This document shows, one piece after another, positions 1-7,500 of a stretch of 24,465 nucleotides of DNA. A program made the position numbers and the translations under genes. The stretch comes from an uncultured Mucispirillum sp. (GTDB taxonomy: Bacteria; Chrysiogenota; Deferribacteres; Deferribacterales; Mucispirillaceae). Below the pieces are notes generated by a model. It was not told the origin of the DNA. It saw only the letters and a list, made by a program, of their open reading frames with translations, and did no database searches. The stretch lies in assembly GCA_947177675.1 (NCBI GenBank), contig CAMWVK010000001.1, positions 1-24,465 on the forward strand, written 5' to 3'. The stretch's first letter is position 1. Each line of letters opens with the position of its first letter.

Positions 1-310
1 TATCTACATTTCTTTTTGCAGCATTAATAAGTGCAGAAGTAATTAAGGGAACAGGCTCTTCCAGATTGTTAATATTATAATTATCTATTTTATACATAAA
101 TAAAGCACAAGTAATACTTTTTTCTGCCGTTGCTGTATCAGAAACAAAAGAGGTAATATATTCATCATTATTTAATACTGTAAAAGAGCCGTCTATTGTA
201 TCAGGTTTTGAAATAATATTTGCAATAAGCACAAAAAGAGCAAAAAGAACAAGGGAAACAATTTTTAAAATATTAATTAAATAACTGTAATTTTTTTTAT
301 TTCTTGCCAT
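1..310 (-). CDS. Phospholipase D-like membrane-anchored protein, N-terminal part (cut by window edge)
   Basis: An open frame starts at the ATG whose complement lies at 308-310 and runs off the left edge with 103 codons and no stop. It begins with a basic stretch (MARNKKNYSY), then one hydrophobic segment at about residues 11-33, which reads as a signal anchor. After that comes a segment (about residues 72-103) with the pattern 'ALFMYKID ... PLITSALINAAKRNVD'. That pattern matches the start of phospholipase D-superfamily domains, in which a strand is followed by a helix ending in 'aL..Aa.RgV.V'. The catalytic HKD motifs would lie beyond the edge, so activity cannot be judged. The start lies inside ysxC and overlaps its end by 34 bases, suggesting translational coupling as the last visible gene of this minus-strand operon. 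The family call is an inference from a short stretch. Confidence 0.55.
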   Translation of the reverse strand, partial: MARNKKNYSYLINILKIVSLVLFALFVLIANIISKPDTIDGSFTVLNNDEYITSFVSDTATAEKSITCALFMYKIDNYNINNLEEPVPLITSALINAAKRNVD

Positions 311-852
311 ATCTGCTCTTTCCCAGTGCCTGTTACAGCAGAAAAAATGATTAGATTATCTTTTGGAATAAGTGTTTTTTCAGATATTACCTTTATTTGT
401 TTTGCTTTTTCATTATTAGATAGTTTGTCAGATTTTGTAAGCACTGCAATAAGTGGAACACTTCTTGACTGCATAGCAGCTATCATTTTCATATCATCAT
501 CATTTGGAATGCGTCTAATATCAAGCAGCAGCACACATAGTGCTAAATTTTTTCTATGGGCGAAATAATATTCTATTAATTTTCCCCATGCTGCACGCTC
601 TGATTTAGAAACTGCTGCATATCCATAACCTGGCAAATCTGTAAAAATGTATGTATCATCAATATTAAAAAAGTTCACAAGCCTTGTTTTTCCTGGAGTG
701 TTGCCTACTTTTACAAGGTTTTTACGGCTTAATATTTTATTAATCATTGATGATTTGCCCACATTACTTCTGCCTGCAAAACATACTTCTGGCAGGCTGC
801 TTTTTATAAACTGTTCAGGTTTAGCTGCAGATAATATAAATGACGCATTCAT
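277..852 (-). CDS. ysxC: Ribosome biogenesis GTPase YsxC/EngB
   Basis: This 191-residue protein has the full set of TRAFAC GTPase motifs. The P-loop GRSNVGKS is at 27-34, the switch threonine lies in NTPGKT (51-56), DLPG is at 72-75, TKSD at 139-142 and the G5 SA at 171-172. The length is normal for EngB. The family helps assemble the large ribosomal subunit in the cytoplasm, and many bacteria need it for growth. The start codon directly abuts the stop of the upstream DHH gene (stop complement 853-855), so the two are probably co-transcribed and coupled. The 3' end overlaps the phospholipase D-like frame. Nothing is missing or unusual in the protein. Confidence 0.96.
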   Translation of the reverse strand: MNASFILSAAKPEQFIKSSLPEVCFAGRSNVGKSSMINKILSRKNLVKVGNTPGKTRLVNFFNIDDTYIFTDLPGYGYAAVSKSERAAWGKLIEYYFAHRKNLALCVLLLDIRRIPNDDDMKMIAAMQSRSVPLIAVLTKSDKLSNNEKAKQIKVISEKTLIPKDNLIIFSAVTGTGKEQIWQEIKKITVI

Positions 853-1704
853 TTATATTACACCAGTATTTTTCAGCATATTATCTATATCAAATGTTTC
901 ATTTTTTATAGAGAATGCAGCTGCATTTTTATGACCTCCGCCTCCATTTCTTTCTGCTATATGGCGAATATCAACATCTTTTCTTGAGCGGAGAGATATT
1001 TTTTTAGACTGGGCATTGATAAGCATAACATAATCAGAAATATCTTCACTTATTATGTAGTTTCCCAGCTCTGAAGCATAGCTTTCTGCAAAGACTACTG
1101 TAAAAGTTAAGCCGTCTTTATCTTTTATTGTTTCAATATTTCTCATTGCTTTTTTTATATAATTATCACGCCTTTCTTCTTCTAATGTAATAAGAAGTTT
1201 TTCGGTATCAGTAAAGCCTTTATAGGGAATGGATAAAAAGCGTTCTTCCATTCTTGTAATACCCATAAGATTAAAAAGAACACTCATTTTCAAACTGTCT
1301 TTCCTCTTTAAAAACCACATATCAACATCGTTTATACAGTGGGCAAATTCTTCATATTCTTTTACTTTAAAGTTTTCCTGCAAAAGATATTCATAAGTAA
1401 GCAGAGTGGCACATTTTGTAATATCATGATATGTAAAATGAAAATCCTTTAATGTGTCACTGCTTGCATGGTGGTCAATAATCAACACATCTTTCTCACC
1501 AGCCAGCATTTCAACTGTGCCATACTGTGGGGAAACATCAGTTATTATTATTCTGTCGTAATAATGATAGTTATCTTCAATATATCTGTCTATATCATCA
1601 TAGCCAAGATATACTGTTTTAATGTTTCCAGACATAAATTTTTTAATTAATACTCCACAGCCTAGACCGTCTAAATCATTGTGAGAAATATGTAGCGTTT
1701 GCAT
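853..1704 (-). CDS. DHH/DHHA1 family phosphoesterase
   Basis: This 283-residue protein has the metal-binding motifs of the DHH superfamily. HNDLDGLG is at 8-15, an Asp at 56 (ITDVSP), DHH at 77-79 with following acidic residues, and NDVDMW at 125-130. A C-terminal DHHA1-type substrate motif, GGGGHKNAA, is at 254-262. The compact two-domain build without RecJ extensions fits small phosphodiesterases that act on short oligonucleotides or cyclic-dinucleotide products (NrnA-like), or related phosphohydrolases. The exact substrate cannot be told from the sequence. It sits between the cytochrome b5-like gene (9-base gap, with AAGGA about 6 bases before the ATG) and ysxC, in one operon. The family is clear and the substrate is open. 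Confidence 0.88.
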   Translation of the reverse strand: MQTLHISHNDLDGLGCGVLIKKFMSGNIKTVYLGYDDIDRYIEDNYHYYDRIIITDVSPQYGTVEMLAGEKDVLIIDHHASSDTLKDFHFTYHDITKCATLLTYEYLLQENFKVKEYEEFAHCINDVDMWFLKRKDSLKMSVLFNLMGITRMEERFLSIPYKGFTDTEKLLITLEEERRDNYIKKAMRNIETIKDKDGLTFTVVFAESYASELGNYIISEDISDYVMLINAQSKKISLRSRKDVDIRHIAERNGGGGHKNAAAFSIKNETFDIDNMLKNTGVI

Positions 1705-1713
1705 CTATTATCC

Positions 1714-2487
1714 TTATTTTTTGTCCTGCGGCCAAGTTAGTTTACCGCCGTTTGATGCAATAAAAGTAACTATAATAAAGTTAACTAATGATAATACCGT
1801 ATAAAATGAAAAAATAGGATTATATCTTATTACAGAAACAACTTCACGATAACCCACAAATGCAGCAATTACTGATACTATAAGCAGTATAATGGAGCCT
1901 GCTATTTTTTTCTTTAAAATAGAGTTCGCAAATCCATTATAATTAATATAGAAACTTAAAGCACCTGAAGCAATGGCTGGTAATGTAAATAAAACAGCAA
2001 AAATAGTAGTAAGCACACTGAATGATGATATAAACAGTGTTGTTGGCACTTTATAAATTCTATAGTCAATTAAATATAATATAATAGATAGAATTTGAAG
2101 AAAAAAAGCTAACCCAAACATACCAATAGAAAAGTGGATAATTTTTGGATGTGGGTGGTTTCTTTTATACCACTGTCTTTTTGCTATCATTTTTTTATCC
2201 ATATCAGAAAGCAGATTTTCTGAATTAGGAACAACTGTCTCTGTATTTGTTTCTTGAGCAGTGCCGTCTTCTAATGTGTCAACAGCTTCAAAACGAAAAA
2301 TATTTTTTTCTCCATGGGGGCTCATATCAATGCTGTCAGTTAAGTCTTCACCAGCTTTAAATCTGCCCATATGTTCACCGCCTGACCAAAAATCACTTTT
2401 TGATATATCATATACTTTACCTTTATATCCAATATATGCAGGTTTACCGTTTTTACCATTAAATTCTTTTAATTGTTCTTTTGTCAT
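1714..2487 (-). CDS. Cytochrome b5-like heme-binding domain fused to a DUF2231-type membrane domain
   Basis: This 257-residue protein has two parts. Residues 1-75 resemble the cytochrome b5-like heme/steroid-binding domain: 'YIGYKGKVYDIS', then W34, His39 in GEHMGRF, 'AGEDLTDSI', and His58 in SPHGE. The two histidines are placed as the usual axial heme ligands. After a polar linker (about 76-110), 'HPHPKIIHFSIGMF' at 111-124 opens a segment of four hydrophobic helices (about 118-139, 150-173, 194-213, 225-245). It ends in 'GGKLTWP', which resembles DUF2231 proteins. The heme domain has no signal peptide, so it probably faces the cytoplasm. A role in membrane electron transfer is plausible but not shown. 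This is the first gene of the minus-strand operon, with an AGGAG site 7 bases before the ATG and a good promoter upstream. Confidence 0.78.
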   Translation of the reverse strand: MTKEQLKEFNGKNGKPAYIGYKGKVYDISKSDFWSGGEHMGRFKAGEDLTDSIDMSPHGEKNIFRFEAVDTLEDGTAQETNTETVVPNSENLLSDMDKKMIAKRQWYKRNHPHPKIIHFSIGMFGLAFFLQILSIILYLIDYRIYKVPTTLFISSFSVLTTIFAVLFTLPAIASGALSFYINYNGFANSILKKKIAGSIILLIVSVIAAFVGYREVVSVIRYNPIFSFYTVLSLVNFIIVTFIASNGGKLTWPQDKK

Positions 2488-2521
2488 TTGAAACTCCTAA
2501 TGTTTGCACTATAATTTTTGC

Positions 2522-2550
2522 TTTATACAGCAATATATATTATTTTGCAA
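2522..2550 (-). promoter_or_regulatory. Promoter of the cytochrome b5-DHH-ysxC operon
   Basis: On the minus strand a -35 box TTGCAA (2545-2550) is followed after 17 bases by TATAAA (2522-2527). Both are close to the sigma-70 consensus, and the pair lies about 35 bases before the ATG at 2487. It sits in the gap after queH, so the operon need not depend on read-through from queH. Confidence 0.6.
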
Positions 2551-2576
2551 GAAGAAAATAGTAATAGTTATTATTT

Positions 2577-3167
2577 TTATTTAATATTTTCACAGCAAGT
2601 ATTAATTTCTCCATATTTTTTAGCATATTTTTTTGAAAGCTGGTTTAAAAACCTGTCTTCTTCACTATATATGCAGCCGCAGTAGTTTTGTCTGTATATT
2701 TCAAGCTCTTTTGAAATATCTATGCCTTCCTGCCAGCCTTTTCTAAAATCATAATAATAAAAAGGTATCCTGTATTTTTCTGCTGCATTTTCTGCCAGTT
2801 CTTTTATAGCTTCATGATTTTGCATTTTACTGTATAAAAGACTTGATGAAAAAGCATCCATTCCTAATTCTTTTGCTTTTTCTGCAGTTTTTAAAAGTCT
2901 TTTTTCGTAGCAGTATTTGCAGCGTTCATTTTCATGATAAGCATTTTGGCGTAAAAATTCTACTAAACCATAATAATCTTCTACTATACATTTAATATTA
3001 TAATGCCTTGAAACAAGCACAGCTCCTTCCATACGCTTATAATATTCCTGAACAGGATGTATATTATGGTTGAAAAAATAAGTTATAATATTATGACCTT
3101 GAGCCTGCATAGTAATAACAGGGTATATAGAGCATGGCCCGCAGCATTGATGTAATAATATATTCAT
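2577..3167 (-). CDS. queH: Epoxyqueuosine reductase QueH
   Basis: This 196-residue protein has the cysteine pattern of the QueH (DUF208) family. HQCCGPC is at 6-12, CKYC at 83-86, YCGC at 162-165, and a CC pair at 191-192. QueH carries out the last step of queuosine synthesis, reducing epoxyqueuosine in the wobble position of tRNAs with GUN anticodons. It is the non-homologous alternative to the cobalamin-dependent QueG. The protein is soluble and full length. The start is the ATG at 3165-3167, but no convincing Shine-Dalgarno sequence precedes it. It may be transcribed on its own from the A+T-rich gap shared with the divergent binding-protein gene. No other queuosine gene is in the window. 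Confidence 0.93.
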   Translation of the reverse strand: MNILLHQCCGPCSIYPVITMQAQGHNIITYFFNHNIHPVQEYYKRMEGAVLVSRHYNIKCIVEDYYGLVEFLRQNAYHENERCKYCYEKRLLKTAEKAKELGMDAFSSSLLYSKMQNHEAIKELAENAAEKYRIPFYYYDFRKGWQEGIDISKELEIYRQNYCGCIYSEEDRFLNQLSKKYAKKYGEINTCCENIK

Positions 3168-3232
3168 TGAAAATATTTACTATATAATTTTATCTATTTC
3201 AATACAAAATATTTAAAAAATAAATTTTTTAC

Positions 3233-3261
3233 TTGTATTTATTTTATAAGCAATTTATTAT
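3233..3261 (+). promoter_or_regulatory. Candidate promoter of the binding-protein gene
   Basis: TTGTAT (3233-3238), a 17-base spacer and TATTAT (3256-3261) precede the lipoprotein gene. An A/T tract lies just upstream and could act as an UP element. The -35 box is poor and the -10 box is one base from consensus. Base composition alone makes chance matches likely in this region. Confidence 0.4.
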
Positions 3262-3285
3262 ATAAAGCTATTATGGGAAATAAAT

Positions 3286-3290
3286 GGAGG
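3286..3290 (+). promoter_or_regulatory. Shine-Dalgarno site that fixes the start of the binding-protein gene
   Basis: GGAGG lies 6 bases before the ATG at 3297. An in-frame ATG at 3273 lies upstream of this site and would add 8 residues (MGNKWRKI) that do not suit a signal peptide. The start at 3297 is therefore preferred. Confidence 0.8.
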
Positions 3291-3296
3291 AAGATT

Positions 3297-4496
3297 ATGT
3301 CTTTTAAAAAACTTTTATTAATAACAGTTTTATCTGTGATTGCAGTATTATCAATTTCAGGCTGCAAAAAAGCAGGTAATAATAATGCTGCAGAAGATGC
3401 TAATGTATTAATAATAGGTGGTCAAAATCCTGAAACAGGACCTATTGCTGATTATGGCTCTAAAACAGTTTTGGGAGCTCAAATTGCTTTTGAAGAAATT
3501 AATGCTAATGGCGGCATAAATGGCAGACAAATTAAATTTGCCCATTATGACAGCCGTGGCGAAAAAACTGATGCAGTAAACTTAACAAGGCGTCTTTTAA
3601 AAGAGAATTCTTGTGCTATTATTGGAGAAATTACATCAGGCAGCTTTTTAGCTATGAGAGAGTTAGCAAACAGCGGTGGCACAGTTGCAATTTCTACTGG
3701 TGCAACAGCAGAGCATATTACGGAAAGAAGAAGTGGTGACGGATATGAGCATATTCCGTTTGCTTTCCGCAACACATTACAAGATTCTGATGGTGCATTA
3801 AGTTTAACAAAATTTTTAGTGCATAATAAAGGTTTTAAAAAAATTGCCCTTATTACATCTACTAATAATGAATATTCTGTTGGTCTTTCAAACTTTTTTA
3901 GAGATGCAGTTAAAAATACTGGCGGCATAGTTGTAATGGAACAGTCAATTAATGATGGAGATACTGATGTTTCTGCACAAATCACTTCTATTAAAAACAG
4001 CGATGTGGATGCAGTAATATTTACAGGATATTATCAGGAAGCTGCACGACTTCTTTTAGCTAAACAGACTCAAGGTTTAAAAGCTCCGCTTGTTGGGGGC
4101 GATGGCTTTCAGTCACCAGACCTATGGAATATTGCAGGTGATGCTGCAGTCGGTGCTATGTTTTTTACTGCTTTTTTTGCTGAAATAGACAGCCCTAATA
4201 TCCAGTCTTTTAAAACTAAAATGCTTGCAAAAGGCAAAGAAGCAGACACTTTCTCTGCTCAAGGTTATGATGCTGCATACTTACTTGCAGAAGCTATGAA
4301 AGCTGCTAATGTTACAGACTGTTCAGATGCTTCTCAAAGAGATGCTATAAGAGCAAAACTTATGGAAGTCAAAGACTTTGAAGGTATTACTGGTAAAATG
4401 TCTATTGATGCAACAGGCAGTGCTATTAAAGAGCCATTCCTTTTAGAAGTAATTAAAAAAGCAGACGGCACTTTCGGCACTCAAAGCTTAAATTAA
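3297..4496 (+). CDS. Branched-chain amino acid-type ABC transporter substrate-binding lipoprotein
   Basis: This is a 399-residue protein from the ATG chosen by the GGAGG site. It opens with a lipoprotein signal peptide: basic MSFKK, a hydrophobic core, and the lipobox ISGC with the lipidated Cys at 23. The rest is a type 1 periplasmic binding protein of the LivJ/receptor family. The segment 'INANGGINGRQIKF' is the characteristic 'N..GGi.G' motif of the first lobe, and 'VDAVIFTGYYQEAARLL' and 'AQGYDAAYLLAEAM' are typical later segments. The family binds leucine-like amino acids, amides, urea or other small organic solutes, and the ligand cannot be told here. No permease or ATPase gene is adjacent: queH is divergent upstream and a terminator follows. 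The transporter partners must therefore be elsewhere. Confidence 0.9.
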   Translation: MSFKKLLLITVLSVIAVLSISGCKKAGNNNAAEDANVLIIGGQNPETGPIADYGSKTVLGAQIAFEEINANGGINGRQIKFAHYDSRGEKTDAVNLTRRLLKENSCAIIGEITSGSFLAMRELANSGGTVAISTGATAEHITERRSGDGYEHIPFAFRNTLQDSDGALSLTKFLVHNKGFKKIALITSTNNEYSVGLSNFFRDAVKNTGGIVVMEQSINDGDTDVSAQITSIKNSDVDAVIFTGYYQEAARLLLAKQTQGLKAPLVGGDGFQSPDLWNIAGDAAVGAMFFTAFFAEIDSPNIQSFKTKMLAKGKEADTFSAQGYDAAYLLAEAMKAANVTDCSDASQRDAIRAKLMEVKDFEGITGKMSIDATGSAIKEPFLLEVIKKADGTFGTQSLN

Positions 4497-4520
4497 CTTG
4501 TTATAAATGGTTTATATTAC

Positions 4521-4550
4521 AAGCCTTCGTTTTAAGCGAAGGCTTTTTTT
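4521..4550 (+). terminator. Intrinsic terminator after the binding-protein gene
   Basis: A perfect 9-bp stem (AAGCCTTCG at 4521-4529 with CGAAGGCTT at 4537-4545), a 7-base loop and an unbroken T run to 4550. It begins 24 bases after the stop codon and isolates this gene as a single unit. Confidence 0.9.
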
Positions 4551-4691
4551 ATAAAGCATTGTTAATAAATATAAAAATTAACTTAGTAAAATAATATATG
4601 AAAAATATTATATTTTTATTGCATAGATATAAAAAAATTGATAATCTATGAAAGTAGTAATATTTATATTATTAATCAGGGGTTATGATTT

Positions 4692-6005
4692 ATGGCAATG
4701 ATAGCAGACGAAGTGTTAAAAGCTATGAAATGTAAAGAGCTTGAAACTAAATATGGTAATGTTAGAAAAGGTTTAAGAATGTCGCTTGTTGCATTTTTAA
4801 AAGATAACCCTAGTTATGAAAAGCTGATAGATGGGGTTGCAGGCATTGACCCAGCTGATAAAAAAACAGAAGCAAGGCGTAATTTTCTTGATGAACTTGG
4901 TGAAATATCTAAACTTATGGATGATGCTTTTAATAAACTTGGCGATTCTGAAGAAGGTGCTCTTGCCCATAAACTTACAACAGTATCAGCTATTTATATG
5001 GAGCGTATCGGTCAAACATGTTTAGAGGCTAAAACAAACTATTTTCCAATGCATAAAGAAAAGTTTGCAATGTATGTTTCTGAAGATCAGGAAGCAAAAT
5101 CTATTGTTCCTAGAACAACATTAAAAACTATCAAAAATTATCTTGATAAATGGTTTTTTTTAATGCAGCAGTATTCTGTAAATGCAAAAGCGAAGATTAT
5201 TTATACCAAACTTAATGATTTCAGAGATAAACTGCATCATTTTGAATATGTAATGGGTAAATCAATTAATAAATTACAGCGAGAATATATAAAAGAGATT
5301 ATTCCTTTTATGAAGGATACAAAGCTTGCTCTTTTGCGTATGCGTAAATTTTTTGAAGCGATAGATGCATCTGCTTTTGGTAAAATGATAAGTGCATTAA
5401 CAGACATTGCTATGGAAAACGGCACACGGGTATATGTAAAATACAATGCAGTGCTTACAATTGTTACAGGTAATGTTAGAAAAGGCAGTGTTATTCCTGT
5501 GCAGACTATTGTTGATAAGTATGATAATGTAATGTTTCCTATCAGACAGACAGTGGCAGAACTTGACACAAAACTTGGTGGAAGTCGTGCAAAAGACACT
5601 GCAAAAGCTTTCTGGGATATTGCTTCTCAAATTACATCATTTAGAGATGGTATGTATTCTGTTATAGATGAATTTTCAAAAGGTATCAGTCCATCAGATG
5701 AAGATTTTAAATTTTTCACTCATACTGCACAGGCAGTGATTATTCCATATATGAATCAGACAAAAGGTGAAGTTAATAATACTTTTCTTAGTGGAGTTAA
5801 AAATCTAGATACTTTTTTCTGGAAAATTATGACAAAAGCTATAGAAAACTCTCAAGAGAAAGGCGAAAAAATGGATGAGATTGTTGGTCTTGCTGTTAGA
5901 GTTACACAAAAAGAGCTTGAAAGTTTCTTGGCAGAAAATAAAGAGCTTGCAGATGATCATTTAGCAGATGAAATTGAAAATGCTTCAAGCAGTTCTGAAA
6001 AATAA
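4692..6005 (+). CDS. Hypothetical helical soluble protein, 437 residues
   Basis: I do not recognise this family. The protein has no signal peptide and no membrane segment. It is rich in charged residues and leucine/alanine/methionine heptad-like stretches, so it should be mostly alpha-helical and cytoplasmic. The one part with beta-like character is about residues 245-270 ('TRVYVKYNAVLTIVTGNVRKG'). The motif GNVRKG occurs at 22-27 and again at 260-265. The tail (about 403-437) is acidic and ends in a serine run followed by EK. An AGGGG site lies 9 bases before the ATG. The gene stands alone between two terminator-like hairpins, so context gives no partner. Frame, length, ribosome site and codon use like the neighbours support a real gene. 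It may be lineage-restricted. Confidence 0.82.
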   Translation: MAMIADEVLKAMKCKELETKYGNVRKGLRMSLVAFLKDNPSYEKLIDGVAGIDPADKKTEARRNFLDELGEISKLMDDAFNKLGDSEEGALAHKLTTVSAIYMERIGQTCLEAKTNYFPMHKEKFAMYVSEDQEAKSIVPRTTLKTIKNYLDKWFFLMQQYSVNAKAKIIYTKLNDFRDKLHHFEYVMGKSINKLQREYIKEIIPFMKDTKLALLRMRKFFEAIDASAFGKMISALTDIAMENGTRVYVKYNAVLTIVTGNVRKGSVIPVQTIVDKYDNVMFPIRQTVAELDTKLGGSRAKDTAKAFWDIASQITSFRDGMYSVIDEFSKGISPSDEDFKFFTHTAQAVIIPYMNQTKGEVNNTFLSGVKNLDTFFWKIMTKAIENSQEKGEKMDEIVGLAVRVTQKELESFLAENKELADDHLADEIENASSSSEK

Positions 6006-6050
6006 CATATTTTTAGATTTTACAACTATATTAAATTCTGCTTTTTTCAC

Positions 6051-6079
6051 TTGACAAATCAATTAAAGTTATATATAAA
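6051..6079 (+). promoter_or_regulatory. Near-consensus sigma-70 promoter of ffh
   Basis: A perfect TTGACA (6051-6056), a 17-base spacer and TATAAA (6074-6079). The expected start point (about 6084-6087) falls inside the left arm of the hairpin at 6081-6109. This is among the best promoter matches in the window and lies about 65 bases before the ffh start. Confidence 0.75.
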
Positions 6080-6080
6080 G

Positions 6081-6112
6081 AATATCCCTGAATATTTTTC
6101 AGGGATATTTTT
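6081..6112 (+). terminator. Hairpin/terminator between the 437-residue gene and ffh
   Basis: A perfect 10-bp stem pairs AATATCCCTG (6081-6090) with CAGGGATATT (6100-6109), with a 9-base loop and a T run to 6112. It would terminate transcripts of the upstream gene. Transcripts from the overlapping promoter at 6051-6079 would begin within the left arm, so the hairpin would be shortened in them. Confidence 0.75.
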
Positions 6113-6144
6113 AAACAAAAGAATAGGACGCAGGAGATTGAAAC

Positions 6145-7500
6145 TTGTTTGCGGATTTAAATGAAAAGCTTTCCAGTGTTTTTAAACGCTTAAAAGGGGA
6201 AGCCCGCATTAGTGAAGCGAATATTGCAGAAGCTGTTAAGCAGGTTCGCATGGCTTTACTTGAAGCGGATGTTAACTATAAAGTTGTGAAATCATTTGTA
6301 TCAGGAGTGCAGGAAGCTGCTCTTGGTGAATCTGTTATTAAAAGTGTATCTCCAGCTCAACAGTTTATCAAAATTATTCACGATAATCTTGTGGATATTC
6401 TTGGCGGTAAAGATTATGAGCCGTCACTCCCATTACAGCCTATACCACCTACAATCATAATGCTTTCAGGTTTACAGGGTTCTGGTAAAACTACAAGTGC
6501 AGGTAAACTTGGAAGATATTTTGCCAAAGATGGTAAAAATGTATTATTAATTGCAGCAGATATTTATAGACCTGCAGCTATTGACCAGCTGGAAGTTTTA
6601 GGTAAAAATTTAAATATAGATGTATATGTTGATAAATTTTCAAAAGATGCGGTAAAAATTGTCTGTGATGGTTTAGAGTATGCAAAAAAAGCTGCAAAAG
6701 ATGTTGTAATAGTGGATACTGCAGGCAGACTTCATATTGATGAAGAACTTATGCAGGAAGTTGAAAATATTAAAAAAGCAATTGCACCACATTATATATT
6801 TTTTGTTGCAGATGCTATGACAGGTCAGGATGCAGTTAATGCTGCAACAGAATTTAATAACCGTCTTGAAGTTACTGGTGTTATTTTAACAAAAACAGAT
6901 GGTGATGCAAGAGGTGGTGCTGCACTATCAATAAGATATGCAACCAGCAAGCCTTTAATGTTTATAGGAACAGGTGAAAAGCCAGACGAATTTGAGCTTT
7001 TCCATCCTGATAGAATGGCTTCCCGTATTTTAGGTATGGGTGATATTGTATCTCTTGTTGAGCGTGCTCAGGAAGTTATTGATATAGAAGAAGCTGAAAG
7101 TATGGCAGACAAGATTAAAACAGGTCTTGATTATAACGACATATTAAAGCAGTTTTCTATGATGAATAAAATGGGCTCTCTTGAAAGCATATTAAAAATG
7201 ATACCAGGGCTTCCAAAAATAAATAGTGCAGATATTGATGAAAAGCGTATTAAACACACACAGGCTATCATATACAGTATGACAAAAAGAGAACGAACAA
7301 GACAGGATGCTTTAAATGGCAGTCGTAAAAAGCGTATTGCTCGTGGTGCTGGTGTTTCAGTTAATGAAGTGAATAAATTAATAGACCAGCTTACTAATAT
7401 GAATAAAATGATAAAAAAAGTAAACCGTAAAGTTGGTGGTAAAACTCCAGATATGAATATGAAAGATTTGGCAAAAATAATGAAAGGTATGAAGTTTTAA
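6145..7500 (+). CDS. ffh: Signal recognition particle protein Ffh
   Basis: This 451-residue protein is the SRP54-family GTPase that binds the 4.5S RNA and signal sequences of nascent membrane proteins. The N domain (about 1-95) includes 'ALLEADVNYKVV'. The G domain has GLQGSGKTT (109-117), DTAGR (191-195), TKTD (249-252) and GTGEKPDEFE (275-284). The methionine-rich M domain (about 325-451) includes 'KMIPGLPK' and the RNA-binding 'SRKKRIARGAGVSVNEVNKL' region. The start is TTG at 6145, with AGGAG 8 bases upstream, and the following residues align with known Ffh N-termini. It heads the block running into rpsP and is separated from it by about 200 bases. The SRP RNA gene is not seen nearby. Confidence 0.97.
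   Translation: MFADLNEKLSSVFKRLKGEARISEANIAEAVKQVRMALLEADVNYKVVKSFVSGVQEAALGESVIKSVSPAQQFIKIIHDNLVDILGGKDYEPSLPLQPIPPTIIMLSGLQGSGKTTSAGKLGRYFAKDGKNVLLIAADIYRPAAIDQLEVLGKNLNIDVYVDKFSKDAVKIVCDGLEYAKKAAKDVVIVDTAGRLHIDEELMQEVENIKKAIAPHYIFFVADAMTGQDAVNAATEFNNRLEVTGVILTKTDGDARGGAALSIRYATSKPLMFIGTGEKPDEFELFHPDRMASRILGMGDIVSLVERAQEVIDIEEAESMADKIKTGLDYNDILKQFSMMNKMGSLESILKMIPGLPKINSADIDEKRIKHTQAIIYSMTKRERTRQDALNGSRKKRIARGAGVSVNEVNKLIDQLTNMNKMIKKVNRKVGGKTPDMNMKDLAKIMKGMKF

Noticed and set aside
853..934. Plus-strand frame crossing the ysxC-DHH junction
   Set aside because: The minus-strand genes in the same place are conserved families. The plus-strand translation shows no recognisable domain and has no ribosome site.
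3273..3296. Upstream in-frame ATG that would add 8 residues to the binding lipoprotein
   Set aside because: The GGAGG site lies downstream of this codon and serves the ATG at 3297. The shorter form has a normal lipoprotein signal peptide.
6006..6144. Possible SRP (4.5S) RNA gene next to ffh, also looked for in 7501-7702
   Set aside because: The conserved GGAAG-type tetraloop and asymmetric loop core of SRP RNA was not found in either gap.
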